From Neurospora crassa OR74A (taxonomy: Eukaryota > Ascomycota > Sordariomycetes > Sordariales > Sordariaceae), in the NCBI RefSeq assembly GCF_000182925.2, contig NC_026503.1, forward strand, positions 682,001 to 746,000: 64,000 nucleotides of DNA. Reading direction: 5' to 3'. The first letter of the stretch is position 1. Every line of letters begins with the position of its first letter. Below the pieces are notes generated by a model. It worked only from the letters and a program-made list of their open reading frames with translations. It did no database searches and was not told the DNA's origin. Both the position numbers and the translations under genes were made by a program. Positions 23,011-35,480 of this stretch are shown here, one piece after another.

Positions 23011-26000
23011 TTTTAAGTTTAATTGAAGTTATAGTTTACTAATTCGTAATACTAGTAACGGGGTATATTATTACGTATAAGCGGGATTGGGTATACCTAC
23101 CGGTAGTAGTTACGCTACTGAAGCTAATTATTAAAGACTATTAAGTAGTAGAGTACTTAGAGTAATATATATAATTAGCTTATTAAAATTGTATCGGTTA
23201 TATTAATCGCGGGGTATAGGATCTTCTTTATTAAAATCTTCAAAATTAAGAAGGTCGTCGTTATACTCAATAGTCTCTCTAACTAGCGAGTTTAACGGTT
23301 AATGCTATAGCGGGACTAGCGATGAAGGCGCTAGAGAGCTCAGTATTAGAGTCGGGGTTAGTAATAGTGATATTGGCGGCGCTATATTAATTAGAATATT
23401 CGGAGGAACTATTATAATTACTAGAGTAGTTAAATTAATTGGGGCGGTTACAATAGCTAACGTAGCTATAGTAACTAGAACGGTTAAGGGTACTAGTATA
23501 ACCTCTGGCGACAAAGGCAGTGTAATTGTTATCTCCTATATCTTTTTAACTTCTTATTATTAGGGTAATTCGATTATTTTTTATATACATAATTGTAGGA
23601 TTATACTATTAACCTTAATCTAAACTTAGTAGCCGCTATCCGTTATTTTAAAAATTCTATTATTTATTTAGTTTAAAAAGATAATGTAATATTCAACAAC
23701 ATTACTGCTACTATCGCGAATTAAGTTTTTATTAACTATATCCTCCTTAAAGAAGGTTACCGCACTAATTCTAACAATCTTGCCAATATAGGGATTCCAA
23801 ATGAATATCATACGACTATAAATATTGTTAAACCCGATAAAATGACCCTTCTATACTCTAATACGAAATTTATCGCTTTATAATCGCTTTTTTAATTAAA
23901 TAAAATAATAAGCCGTATAGAAGTAAGACTTTGAATACTGAAAATATAATTGCTTAATTTCGTCTAGGAAGTTAGCTGCTTCAACGAATAATTCCTATAA
24001 ACTCTTACTTCCAACATTAACTTTGGAAGGGAGTAAGTTAATTACTCTAACGACTTAATTAACAATAAAGGGCCATAGATACTCTAGGATATTAAAATCT
24101 ATTATTAAAGCTCTAGCGCATTGCATAATAATAGCACTAACTCTCTCAATTTTGCCTTACATCTATAGAGTATAGGGTATTGATTTTAATAATTCCATAC
24201 CTTCTATACGTACCCATTCGACGATTTTATTGTATTGAAATTCTTTAGTACTAAAGCTAAATTCTAAACCGCCGTTAAGACTAAATACCCTAATTTTAAG
24301 CCTACTGCTTTAAAGCTTAGCCTATTTCTTAAACTCTTTAATTTGTACAAAGGTATCGCCTTTATTAACTATAAACCTTGCCTAGTAGAAGCTAGTAATT
24401 TAATTAATAAAATAAATTATATACTTATAGCTCTTATAATTTGGGGGAGTATAAGAAACGATATCGATGTAGATATATACTAATAATTAAATTATAACTT
24501 TATTAGCAATTTTAAGGATTATATTATAAGCCTTAACTTTAATATATATTTTATAAAAGTAATCTTAAGTATTATTTAATTTAATACCGGTTACTTCGTA
24601 AATTTTAAAAACCTAATCTATACTTACATAGTACATGAAACAACGGTATATTATTAAATAATCAATGAATACCATTATAGCGTATCGAACGTCTTAGGGA
24701 AAGTCTGGCTAGGCAAATACTAGGAGGACTGGAGGCTATTGATCTATTTACACTACATTATAACCTTACTATATATTAATATCCGGTTTGACTTTAAATC
24801 GCAAACTATACCGTTATCGAGAAGACCTCTTATAATCAATAGATTGGCTAGGGTAGCTAGGCTATAAATACAATCTGTAATTCTAACTTTAATAGTAATA
24901 TTGTTCAATATAGCTATAGTTAACTTAATGGTACCAATGTGGTAAGCGTATATCGAAGTTCCATTGCCGACCGTATACATAGCGGGATGAGGAAGTGGTT
25001 GTATATTTATAAACCATTTAAAGTAGTTAAAGATATTGCTTATATAACTAAAATCGTAAATAACCAGATTACGAATACTATTTGGTTATTAATATTACCT
25101 TAAAACCTATTAGTCTTTAGCGAAATTACTATAGATGTATTGAAATTGAAATTAATAATTAATTAATTAATTACTACTCTAAGTACTATTAATACACTCA
25201 ATAGCGTCGGCTAAAGGCTCTAGCAAAAATCTATACTACTACCTATATCCGATATACCTATAAACATTCTACCCTTATACAATAAGGTAGAATTAGTAGT
25301 AGTAGCGGGAGTAGTTAGATTAATTAAAGCGTTATTAGCGAGAGTACTAGTACTAATACCGGCGGCAGCCTTCTTAATTATTATATCCTTCTTAAACTTC
25401 TAAATATCGGGTGCCTTCTTAGAGTAACAAACCTAGTAGATATCCGCCTTCGTACTAATATAATAATTATAAGAGATATACTTCTAAGTAAGGTAAATCT
25501 TCTTATCGCAACTAATACAATCGATTCTCTTACCGTCATCTTTCTTCTTATCGGTCAAGCCACTATTACCGTTATTATTATTCTTATTAGCATTATTATT
25601 ATTATTAACTAACTTCTAAATATTAACATTAATACTAGTACAGGACTTAATATTACTAATATTATTAAATTTAATTAAGAAAGAACCGATATTTAACTTG
25701 TTAACTTCTAAAACGGCTACCTAATATTTAGTATTAATAAGATAAGTAGTCTTTATAGTATTATAAAAGAAAGTAACCTCGAAGTTACTATCAATTATAA
25801 ATTTAATATCCTTAATACACTTACGGAGTATAGTATAGCGGTTGAGAAAGGAAGTTATAGTATTGAAGTTAGCGCGTTTAATAGCTAAATACTCGGCGAG
25901 AACTTTACTATAAATTTCTTTAATAATACGGGTAATACAAAACTAAATAAAATTATACGTAACTTTTAGGTCTCTACCGGTTCTATCCCAATTATTGATA

Positions 26001-26570
26001 TTTAGAATAATACTAACGTCGGGGTTTTTGAGGGTAGAAGTTAGAATTTTATTAGCGTTAACACGTTTAATCTACTAAGTATTATACTTTTCGGGCTCTA
26101 TTACTTTATTAGGCTCCGGGACTATATTAAAGACGTATTTAGCGAATTAGAAACAATTAAGTTCAACTATAAAGCCTTAAACTAATTAGTAATATGGTAA
26201 TCGCCGAAGAGGGGAACCAGCGACGAACTAGTAGTCGTTGTAGGTATAGGAGGGTTTAATATATTAAGAAAGAGTTGGGTGGGTATCGCTAGACTAGCTA
26301 CTGTTTGATTTGAATAAATCGCTTAATTTAATAATGAAAAAACTGATAATTAGTTCGAGAGAGGGGTCGCTAAATAATAAGTATTAGTGAGAATCTTTAT
26401 ATAGCGAGGCTGGCTTGTAGGCGAGTGGGCGAGTCGTTAAGTCGATGAAGGTCGCGGTTGCTTCTTTTAACCCGGTACTATAGCGCCTTATTGAAGTTGA
26501 GGCTGGCGATGTGCTTAATAATACGCTCGTCGAATGCGATTACAGGGAAGGTTAGAGAGGGCTTATAACC

Positions 26571-26732
26571 TGTGAGACTATTGAGATTAAGCGGTTGGAT
26601 ACAATTAATTGAGTGCTATAGAGAAGAGGAGGAAGAGGGAGACTGGCAAAGTCTGGAAGGCTAGATATGGTGCGGTCTGGGCAGGGTACAGAGTGGGGAC
26701 TGGGCCCAGTCAATGCCAGGGACCCACCAACA
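26571..26732 (-). repeat. Copia LTR (5' LTR in coding sense)
   Basis: Full-length partner of 17,574-17,735 and closer to the unmutated state (CTGGGCCCAGTCAATGCC). On the coding strand it is followed by GGTTATAAGCCC, the likely but unassigned primer-binding region. Confidence 0.9.
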
Positions 26733-28245
26733 GATCATCAAGCCAAAATTACACTAGTAGTTAATAAGTATATCTCTATCAATTAAATTGAAAACGAATT
26801 CCCGGGTCTTGGACTATACTTTCAATTTAACTATAGTATAAAGTTCAAAAAGTACGAGTTAGTAATGCGCTTTGATTAAAACGAATAGATTCCTTAAGAA
26901 TAGGCTAATTAATTTATATTTATTAATATTAATTACTTTAACAGTAATGATTTAAGCGATTCTAGTCTAGTAATCAATCTACAGTCTATTTCAATAGGTC
27001 GTATATTGCGAAACTAGAAAATATTCTTAAAATATACGATAGAACTAGATATTAAGTATTAGAAAAAGAGCTTTTTAATTCGCTATATTCTAAATAATAT
27101 TAAGGATAGCAAGTTAGATTCCTACTAAGTAAATAGTAGAAATCCAAAAATTTACCCCCTTGTATATACATCTCCTCTTCGTATTGAGTTTAAAATTAAA
27201 ATATTCGGAAGGTAGTATTTTAAGGAAGAATAGGATAAAGTATATGTACGGTACGGCAACGATATTCTAAATGATCCTATACTAACCTTTATTGATAGAT
27301 TTAGAATTTACTATAATATTTACCGATCTGTTATAAGAGTGTATTAATTACTTGCTAATTTATTTTGTAATACCCGTGCTAGGGATGTTAGTATTTTCCC
27401 CGTTGTTTTGGGACTATATACTTCTAATTTTAATAACGTTATTGAAGCTATTAGTTATTTAATACTATTAGACTATAGTATTGTCATGGAAATATAGGGA
27501 AGATTAATATTAGCATCGATTTTTATACTATACTGAACGGGCGATATACTTTAATAGAATTAAAATACCGGTATTGTCGGTATAGGTAGCTACAAATTCT
27601 ATTGATTTTACTTTATTAGGCCCGAATATATTATTAATAAGAAAAATGTACTTACGGATAACCGGGAAATTAACCGGTATTATTACTAGTATATGTAAAT
27701 ACGGTACAAGGTGGATGTTAATATCTGGCAAATAGGTAATAAAATAGCATATTATACGTAATAGGGTATTAGTAAATTTAGGCTAGTATTATTCGATCTA
27801 ATACCTATATTTAATATTATCATAACCAGCCCGCTTAATCCAATGTATATAAAGTATAAAGGTAAGGATTAGCAATTCCTATATATAGTAATTCGAATAA
27901 TTATAGTATTAACTTAATATAAGTATCATAGCCGCTACGTACGAGATGCTATTAGACGTATTTTTGACCCCTAAAGCGAAAATTGAGTAAAGCCGTATAT
28001 TTAAAAATTGGCTATTCCCGCCTAGCTATAGTATCTTACTGTTACCTTTATTATATGTCCTAAGCTATAATTTTATATACTACGCTTAATAGTGAATGAT
28101 TATACTAATACTCTTTGAGGTATAGCTATATTAAAATTATATTAACTATATACTTAGAAGGTATAGAAGCATATTTATTAATTATATCACTAAGACGAGG
28201 ATCAAGACGATAAAGACATTATAGTAAATAATAGATTAGTTAATT
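26733..28245 (+). pseudogene. tnp2-like transposase, C-terminal half (element A)
   Basis: Continues the frame of 16,350-17,573. It reads DHQAKITLVVNKYISIN, GLGLYFQFNY, then IYPLVYTSPLRIEFK, FPVVLGLYTSNFNNVIEAIS, a GD-I-L-stop-stop-N stretch where GDMPQQN would be expected, and SYKF-Y-Q-FYFIRPEYI. NFNNVI...SYL...GDMPQQ followed by a Cys pair is how I remember fungal transposases annotated as tnp2-like or Plavaka-type (CACTA-related); the Cys codons here are TAT-type, as RIP would give. Cut by the LINE copy I tail at about 28,246, and the last part is not found beyond it. The family name needs a profile search. Confidence 0.55.
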
Positions 28246-29310
28246 GTTCTATTCGGGTACTAGCTATAATAAATAAATAAAGGTCTTAATCCCTATGCTA
28301 TAACTATAGCGCCTTATTGGTATGGGGTCCTTCTCCAGTTCTCTGGAGGAGAAAACCGTACGGCGTTAAGCGCCGCCGGATGAAAACCCCCAATTTCATT
28401 TCGGCCGTAATTCTCTACACCGCTCCTACTTTATTTATAGTTATAACGGTTCTTACTTACTGCTATAACGAACTAATTTCGTCTCTTCTACTACTATATT
28501 ATCTTAATACTAAGATAATAAAAATAATAGGAATAGAATTGGACCCGGCGTACTACTTCTTTCGCTACCTCTCTATTTTACCCCTTACTACTTCTTCCTT
28601 TACTTTCTCCTTACTTCCCTATCCTATTTCCCTATTAATTACCCCGCTTCTCTACTTCCTTACCTTATTTATAAATACCTTCGCCCTGTTATTTACTCTT
28701 TTACTCCGTAATTCTACTTCTATTTATAATAATATAAAGACTCTTTTCTTTTGTTTTTATAATCCCCCTATATAGCGCCCCTTCTTAATCCTCCTTCTTC
28801 TTCCTCCCTATTGTAACCCTTTTCTAAAACAATTTCCTCCGGCCGCTATTATCCTAACCCAATTAATTTAACCTCCAATATAGAAGCCTCGTCCCCTAAT
28901 CTATCCCCAAGACCTACATTTCCTACTATTTTAAAGCCTACAACCTTTATTTATAACCTCTATAATATTTTTAGTAATTATACTCCTCTAAATTAGTATA
29001 ATTTCCTTCCTTATTCTTTATCCGTCCCTTATACTAACCTAATTAATATCGTTTATAAAATCCTTTACCTTTACTATATTCTAAATTTCGCCTCTATTAC
29101 GAAGGGTAATAAACCCGCCTCTACTAGCACTTTCCGTATATTTATCGTTAATAAAATTTACTTCATTTCGGTATTTAGTAGATTATTCGTCCTTTATTTT
29201 TCTTCCTTCCTACGCCCTATTTAATTTCTATATCTAATTATAGGTTCCTAAAATATTACTTATATTTATATTACCGGTAAATATATATTAAACGTTTTTA
29301 TTAGACTTTA

Positions 29311-30590
29311 TTGAAACGCCTATGACTTCAGAGAGCGATGTCCGGGGCCCAAAAGTGTCATGGATTATCCATACCAGAGGTCGTGGTGCTATGGGCCCCA
29401 CATCGTCGCGAGGAAGGCGCGGCGGTTCTATCTATAGCGGTCCAAATACTATTAATTGCGGAGCCCTAAATCCGAAAGAGGAAATTCGGAATATTTGCTA
29501 AATTCGAGGCCCGTGCTTTCAGTTATAAAAAGCCACTTTTTCCTTTGCAATTGAAATTTCTCTTTAATTAATATGTGTATTAAAGTGTATAGGGTACCGA
29601 AATAACGAGAAAAGTAAGGCGGTCATTTTGGTACTAGCTATGTTGTAGTAGACGCTCTGGTTGTTAAACAAGAAGCAAAAGAAAATAAAAAGGTAAATTT
29701 TGGTTATAGTAGCGCCTTTAACCCTGGAATTCTAGGAGGGGGCTAGGGTTAGGGTTTAAAATGAGAAATTTGGAAAAAGAAAAAAAGAAAAAAAAAATTC
29801 AAGATTTTACATTCGAGTTTTTTTTCCTTTTTTTCTTTTCTTTTTACTCTTTAAGAATATAAATAAAGAAAAAAAGCATCTCTTTCTAATAATTTGAATT
29901 AATTACTCAATAAACTTAGTAGCTTAATAGTTATTATATTACTTTAATACTAGTAAGATTCTTAGTTTAATCCAGCTTGGAGTTAAGTTTTTACTTTATT
30001 TTAAAGAATAAATTATTTAAAATTAATAATTTAAAATAACTATTAGATTAAAATAAATAAAATAGTTTAAATAGAAATTCTTTAATTATTACTTTATATA
30101 AAGTTTTTAAAAATATTCTTTTTTTATTAGTAAAGAGAAGTAAACCCTTAAGTTCTAATAAAAATAAAACTTATAGTAATAGAAAATTAGAATTAGTATT
30201 AGTTAGGGTTAGGGTTAATTAGGGTTAGGGTTAGTTAGAGTTAGGGTTAGTTAGAGTTAGGGTTAATTAGGGTTAGGGTTAGTTCGGGGGGTGTAGGGGG
30301 CCGGTAAGAGGCCCCCGCTTGTAAATAGTTTTTTTTTTTAGTAGGAAATTAGGGTTAGGGTTAGTAGCCGGGGTGTAGGGGGCCGGCGAGGCCCTTGCAA
30401 ATAAAAATATTAATAAACATTTATAATATATCCTTTAAAGATAAGAGGCTAAGCTATATAATATTGTATAAAAGAAATTATTAGTATTAGGTTTTTTAAA
30501 TAAAAAACTTTCTTATTCCTCTAAGTTAAATCTATAGGCGTTTCACTGTCTTCGTTGGCCACATCTGGCTCCGGCCAAGGACGACTATTT
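29311..30590 (+). mobile_element. Repeat X2, inserted in LINE copy I
   Basis: Begins TTGAAACGCCTATGAC and ends near ATAGGCGTTTCACTGTC, then GGCTCCGGCC and CTATTTT. It is collinear with X1 (43,941-44,830, inverted): GC-rich start, telomere-like tract, poly-A/T, tRNA-like segment, GGCTCCG hairpin. It is longer than X1 through extra (TTAGGG)n blocks at 30,202-30,282 and 30,349-30,364. The LINE sequence on both sides joins when it is removed. Target duplication unclear. Confidence 0.75.
30202..30364. repeat. Interstitial telomere repeats in X2
   Basis: About ten TTAGGG-type units, with TTAGAG/TTAATTAGGG variants, at 30,202-30,282, and two more at 30,349-30,364. The blocks are separated by a GC-rich duplicated motif, GTGTAGGGGGCCGG. 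Another short tract lies at 29,743-29,757. Confidence 0.85.
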
Positions 30591-31899
30591 TAACGCTTAT
30601 AATATTATTTAGGCGGCAGCTATTACTATAGTATCGGGTAATTAATCTATATTCAACCGGAAATTAAATACCTTTATTTGTACTATCAACGACTTTACTA
30701 ATTATATATATAAATGTTTAAATTAGAATAGCCTACCTACTAATTTCGAACATCTTCCATATATTATAAACTATAATACTACCGAATCTTAAAGGAAGGT
30801 CTACTTTAAATTAATCGTAAAAGATGCTTACTATAGTTATAACCCCTCCCTCCTTAGCGGTAGTACTATAGATCCGGTTCGGATTATTCTTAATTCTAGT
30901 AGTAGCGCTATTATTTTTATTCATATTATATTCGGTAATAGTAGTTTCAATACTCCTATTTATATAATTTCTAATATTAATAATAGTAATTCCGCTTTTA
31001 ATAGCCCTATAGCTATTAATATTCCCGGCCGCCCCTTTATAAATAATGATCAAATTTAATAGCACTATAAGGTTACTATAAATTAAATTCGTATAATAGA
31101 ACTATTCGAATAACTTTTTAAATATAATTAAACGTTCGTTAAATAGTATTTTTCGGTTTTTATTGTAGCTACAATTTAAATAGTTTCCATGATTAGTATA
31201 ATTGTCTCCTCTCTATTTCCGTCTTCCTATTTCAATATTATTAATATTTCGCTTTCTTCTTAAGAATACTTTATAAGTTCCTTATATTACTCCTCCTTTA
31301 AATTCAATTACTAAATAGTATCTCCTTAACCTCCCTAACCTTAACGCTTATAATAGGATTCTTTCGGCTTTAGCTCCGTTGTTTAGGAACTTTTAAAATT
31401 CCTCTTTTATTAGTAATCAAGTTTCTAAATTCGCTTAAAAGTCGGTATATATATTAAAGTAATTTAGAATAATATAAGCGAAGGTCTCCTTTTTAAATTT
31501 ATGAATATAAATAAGAGTTAGGATATTTAATATTTTCCTTTAATAGAGGAAGGCCCGGAGGCTAATAATTTCTATTCTAATTTAAATAAGGAGGGAACTC
31601 TTCGCTTTAATTAATAAGTATAGTTCTTCTTCATTTTCTCTTAATTCTCAATATCTTCCTTTTTTCTTCTTGGTACTAATTATATATCACTAGATAACCT
31701 CCTTATTGAATTTAAGGGTAAGGTTAATAATAGTAAATTCGTACTATTACCCTAATTTCACTACCGCCGCCGCTAAATAATAATTATAATACAATACTTA
31801 TTGCTAATTCGTTATATCCTCCAACTATTACTCTTGATTAATAATTATTAGTTTTAAAATTTATAATAGTAATAGTAGGGTCCCTAATTCTAAGGGGGG

Positions 31900-33660
31900 A
31901 CTAACTACTATCGCTAGTAACTTCTCTATTATTACTTATATATCGGCCTATTAAACCTTAACTATACTACTTTCTAATTTATCGACGGATAGCTAACTTT
32001 TAAATCATTATACTTAAATATAATTAAAAGCCTAGATTACTATCCTCCGGATAAACTAAATCTGATTTATTTAGATAAACCTTTCTTTAAAAGCCCGGAG
32101 CCTTTTATTTAAGTGAAAGTCGAGTAGCGGATAAAATATTTCTATTTCTAAGTTTCGTATTAGTATAGTTTCATATACCTTAGTAATAATTCTTAAATAT
32201 TTAATCTAATATTTCGCTAGCCTAATTACTATCCTTCATAGTTTTTTATAGACTTCGGTTAGCTAATAGAATACTAAAGTTTTATATATAATAGCCCTAC
32301 GAATATATTTAATATATATTTCCTTTATTTAAGTAAAAGAGTAATTCTATATCTTTATTACTAACTTTATAAGTATATTTATTTAAATTATCATTTTCCA
32401 TTTTACCGCTTTTATATAAACCCTATAATTAAACTTACGGTCTAGCTAGACCCCTAGGAATTATATTAATTCTATTGGTTGAAGTACTACTTCCCTAAAT
32501 TAGAGAGTTTCTATTCTTAGTACCCTCGTCCGTATAAAATATATTAATTCCGTTTTAATCGTTTTAAATTTTATACTTCTCGCTTCAACCTATTCTAAAT
32601 ATACCTCCTATATTATTTATAATATCCGGTAGTTCTTTTTAGTAGTATAGGCTATTACTATAATCTTAATATTATTTATAAAGCCAATTAAGATTATATT
32701 TAGGATTATTATAAACTTTTAGTATAATAGAGTAATAAAGAGAATAAATAGGATAGGGGTAAGGGGGGTGCTTTATAATATATTAATAATAATTATATAA
32801 GGGTAGGACGTTTTATTATTAAAAAAGAGAGAATATCTTCTATTAGCAATAAAATTCGCTACTTACTTAATAATCTATATTAGAAGTTATATTTCCCATA
32901 ATGTATATAGAAGTTACCTATAATTAATTCTATTGAACGCTCCTTTTAAATCTAGGAGTATAAAGGATATTATAGCCCCGAAATTTTAAACTATATATAT
33001 TATATTAATAACTACCCGGACTATAAATTCTATTAAACAATATACCTAATTACTTATTTAACCCTCTAGTAAGAGGTTAAACTCTTTAATTACTTATATA
33101 AATCTCTTAGCTATAAATACCTTAAAGATTTTTCCTATATTATTAAATAGTAATATCGGCTTTTATATACCTACTAGCTTTTATTAGGCAATAGTCTTTT
33201 TAAGCTTTTTGAAAATGATTACTTTTGTAGTCTTAAATTATTATAGTAAATAACCGAATTGGAAGTTAGCGGATATTCAATATACTATAACCTACTAGAA
33301 CGGTTATTTATATAATTCTGAAAATTTATTTAAATATTGATCGATCCTAGGGGCCTTATTGGACGCTATCCGGGAGAATATATCCTAAATATCCTCTTTA
33401 TTCATTAATTTACTAATAATTATCGGGTTAATACTATTTAATAGTTCGGTCTAATTTAATAAGTAATTTATTAGGACTTTTACCTTTAAGAAAAAGTAAT
33501 TAATAAAGATTTCAGCTTTATTATTATAATTTCCAATTTCTACTACCCCTTTATAGGTTTAAAAAGTTAGTAACTTAGGTAAGTCCATTAATTAGTAGCT
33601 TCAAGTCCGGGCTTATCATTTTAATAACTATAATTAATTTGAATTCTTTAAAGCTTTAAC
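31900..33660 (-). pseudogene. LINE reverse transcriptase relic
   Basis: The minus strand reads FINNIKIIVIAY where F/Y-x-DD is expected, then NYRILQIIQEVYLEQV, IKTELIYFTRTRVL and LGV-stop-LDRKFNYRVYIKAVKW. The order (catalytic box, 'KTELIHF', 'LGVWLDRKLNY') is that of Tad1-type fungal LINEs. The catalytic Asp pair is Asn-Asn, a G-to-A product of RIP. Confidence 0.75.
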
Positions 33661-33670
33661 AACGCTATTA

Positions 33671-33895
33671 TTGAGACGCCCATGCCCTCACGAGAAGGCG
33701 ATGTCCGGGGCCCAAAAGTATCATAGCTGTCGAAGACCCTACACTAGAGGTTGTGGTGCTATGGGCCCTATATTGTTGCGAGGAAGGCGCGGCGGTTCTG
33801 TCTATTAGCGGTCAGAATGTAGAAAAAATACCCGTCTTAGTATCCCAAATAGGCAACTCTTAGCGCTAAGTAGGATACGGTTTCGATAGTATAGG
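33671..33895 (+). repeat. Repeat X3 (5' fragment)
   Basis: TTGAGACGCCCATGCCCTCA, then GATGTCCGGGGCCCAAAAG and GAGGAAGGCGCGGCGGTTC, matching the first ~225 bp of X2 and (inverted) X1. Similarity stops near 33,895. Confidence 0.7.
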
Positions 33896-35480
33896 TAAAT
33901 AGTACTATATTTGATATGTTTAGACAATTATATCTCTACGTTAATTACGTATATTAAGTTACAAAAAATACTGTGCAATAGAGTTCAATTGATTGTATCC
34001 CTTATATTATTTATATTAAAATATAGCGTAAAATGTAGCGTTGCGTAGTATTGCAAATTAAATTTCGATAAATGGTTGCGCAGTTCTATATACGACTATT
34101 GTATGGGTTCGCGGCTGTTTAGTAGCCCGACCGTCTGGCACTTAGTCCCGGTAACTCTACTACTCCCGGTAAATTAGTATACCGGTACTACTACTATTTA
34201 CGTTATTACTAAGTCTACCATTTTCAATTAATAATACTAATACTCTTTTATTGCTATAATTATTGCGTAATAGTAAGAATTATTTAGAATTATTGATATT
34301 AATTAATTTGAAGTTTTTAGATGATTATGTAACTATTTATACGCCCGTAAAACCGTTTGTACGATTATTGGTGAAGTGTATTCAATTGCGTATTACTACT
34401 TCTATGTTTGTAGGCCCCACTGCAGAAGGTACAATATTACTACTAACGACCGCTACTCTAAATCATCCTACTACCCTTTATTTGTCGATATTAATAAAGT
34501 AATTGCGATATTATTTACCTATTAACCCTATTGTAAATCCGACTATTAATTAGACTAACGGAAATTTTTAGTATTCGTTAGTTCCCTCCTAGAAGGGTAT
34601 AAGAAGTTGGCTCCCCCCGCCTCTCGGTTTTCAAACTCTCTCCTCTTCAATATAATACAACTAATATCTTACATTTAAGATCAACCTCAATACTTGATCT
34701 CAAATATCTTTTACTTTGAAATAGTTTAATTTTAATACTATCCTATAGTAGCTTAGGCTTAACTATTTACCTATCAAAAACTAGCTGTTCTTCTAAACTA
34801 GTAATAAAAGGGTTTAATTATTCGCCTATTTCGAGAACTGGCCGCTCTTCTAAATTAGTAGCGAAGGCAGCTCGATTAAAGTAGCTGTATAAGCAGGTTA
34901 ATCCCCTCCTCCTATCTCCCCTCCTATTTGCTACTAATATTGCTACAGTAAAGCATATTAGTATTTTTTATTGCCTGTGGTAAAATGTATTGGTTATAAA
35001 ATAGAATTAAAGAGGTATGGAAATACTTATTAATAAGTCCCCCTCCCCTTAAATAATACTTATTTAATTTTTTACTAATCCTTGGCTTGTATAGATTTAA
35101 TCTCTTATATTATTACTACCTGATATTAATATCCGATATTGCTACTATCCTACCCTACGGGGTACCTGATTAGTAATACGTAGGCTTTTAGGATAAAGTT
35201 GGAAGGGCGAGGTTATTAACCTAACCTACCTTATTAGCTCGGATAATATTATTTTAAATCCTTAAAGATAAATTATTGATATAGATTAGGGTTATAGTAA
35301 TAAGATTAACGACTCCTATTAGAATTACAATTCATACTTAAAGTTAGATATTCAATCTTTTAGTCTTTTAGTTTTTTAATTTTTCTATCTTTAAGTTGTT
35401 AATTAATTAATTATTTTATTAAATAACTTAGTCTTTTAATTTTTTAATTAATTAATTAAACATTCAATTAAGATAGATTC
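33896..35480. other. AT-rich unassigned stretch
   Basis: Near 34,130-34,200 it has repeated CCCGGTAA/ACCGGTA words, reminiscent of the terminal CGGTA repeats of element B. It could be the end of a third two-gene element. The remainder shows no clear frame. Confidence 0.35.

Larger units (their letters stand above)
17760..26560 (-). pseudogene. Copia Gag-Pol polyprotein relic
   Basis: Read on the minus strand from right to left. A CxxC zinc-knuckle-like segment (CISCDKK) near 25,520 marks Gag. The middle (about 22,000-24,700) is pol-like but degraded. The end, near 18,170-18,310, reads FADNIPLRKSTAGYVIFFTY and then TTSTIEVEFTNL, the conserved copia RNase H block (usually 'ADD-x-RRSTSGYVF ... 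STAEAEY'). Numerous TAG/TAA at Gln codons. Split by MULE-2. The PBS was not resolved. Confidence 0.75.
17574..26732 (-). mobile_element. Ty1/copia LTR retrotransposon, carrying MULE-2
   Basis: 162-bp LTRs at 17,574-17,735 and 26,571-26,732. On the coding (minus) strand they start TGTTGGTGGGTCCC and end TCTCACA; TGTTGG is usual for copia. The flanks are GATTA (17,569-17,573) and GATCA (26,733-26,737), a 5-bp duplication differing by one RIP-type change. Without MULE-2 the element is ~6.0 kb, normal for copia. It interrupts the tnp2-like gene of element A exactly in frame. Confidence 0.9.
28246..33670 (-). mobile_element. LINE copy I (Tad1-like non-LTR retrotransposon)
   Basis: The 3' end lies at low coordinates: the minus strand ends with CCGCCGGCGCTTAACGCC-type sequence, ACGGTTTTC, AGAGAACTGGAGAAGGACC, AATAAGACC and a (TTTA)n-like tail. 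The RT region is at 32,000-33,600 and the C-terminal region at 30,600-31,900. Split by repeat X2 at about 29,311-30,590, as shown by uninterrupted alignment to copy II. The 5' end is lost or meets X3 at 33,671. Confidence 0.8.

Noticed and set aside
28246-28340. Site-specific LINE insertion into a common target
   Set aside because: The shared ~80 bp next to copies I and II and at 54,310 turned out to be the LINE's own 3' end, split from copy III by element B.
28317-28775. 152-residue frame, and similar frames at 42,117 and 61,339
   Set aside because: All three lie in the same LINE 3' region but on the antisense strand; the coding sense is the opposite one.
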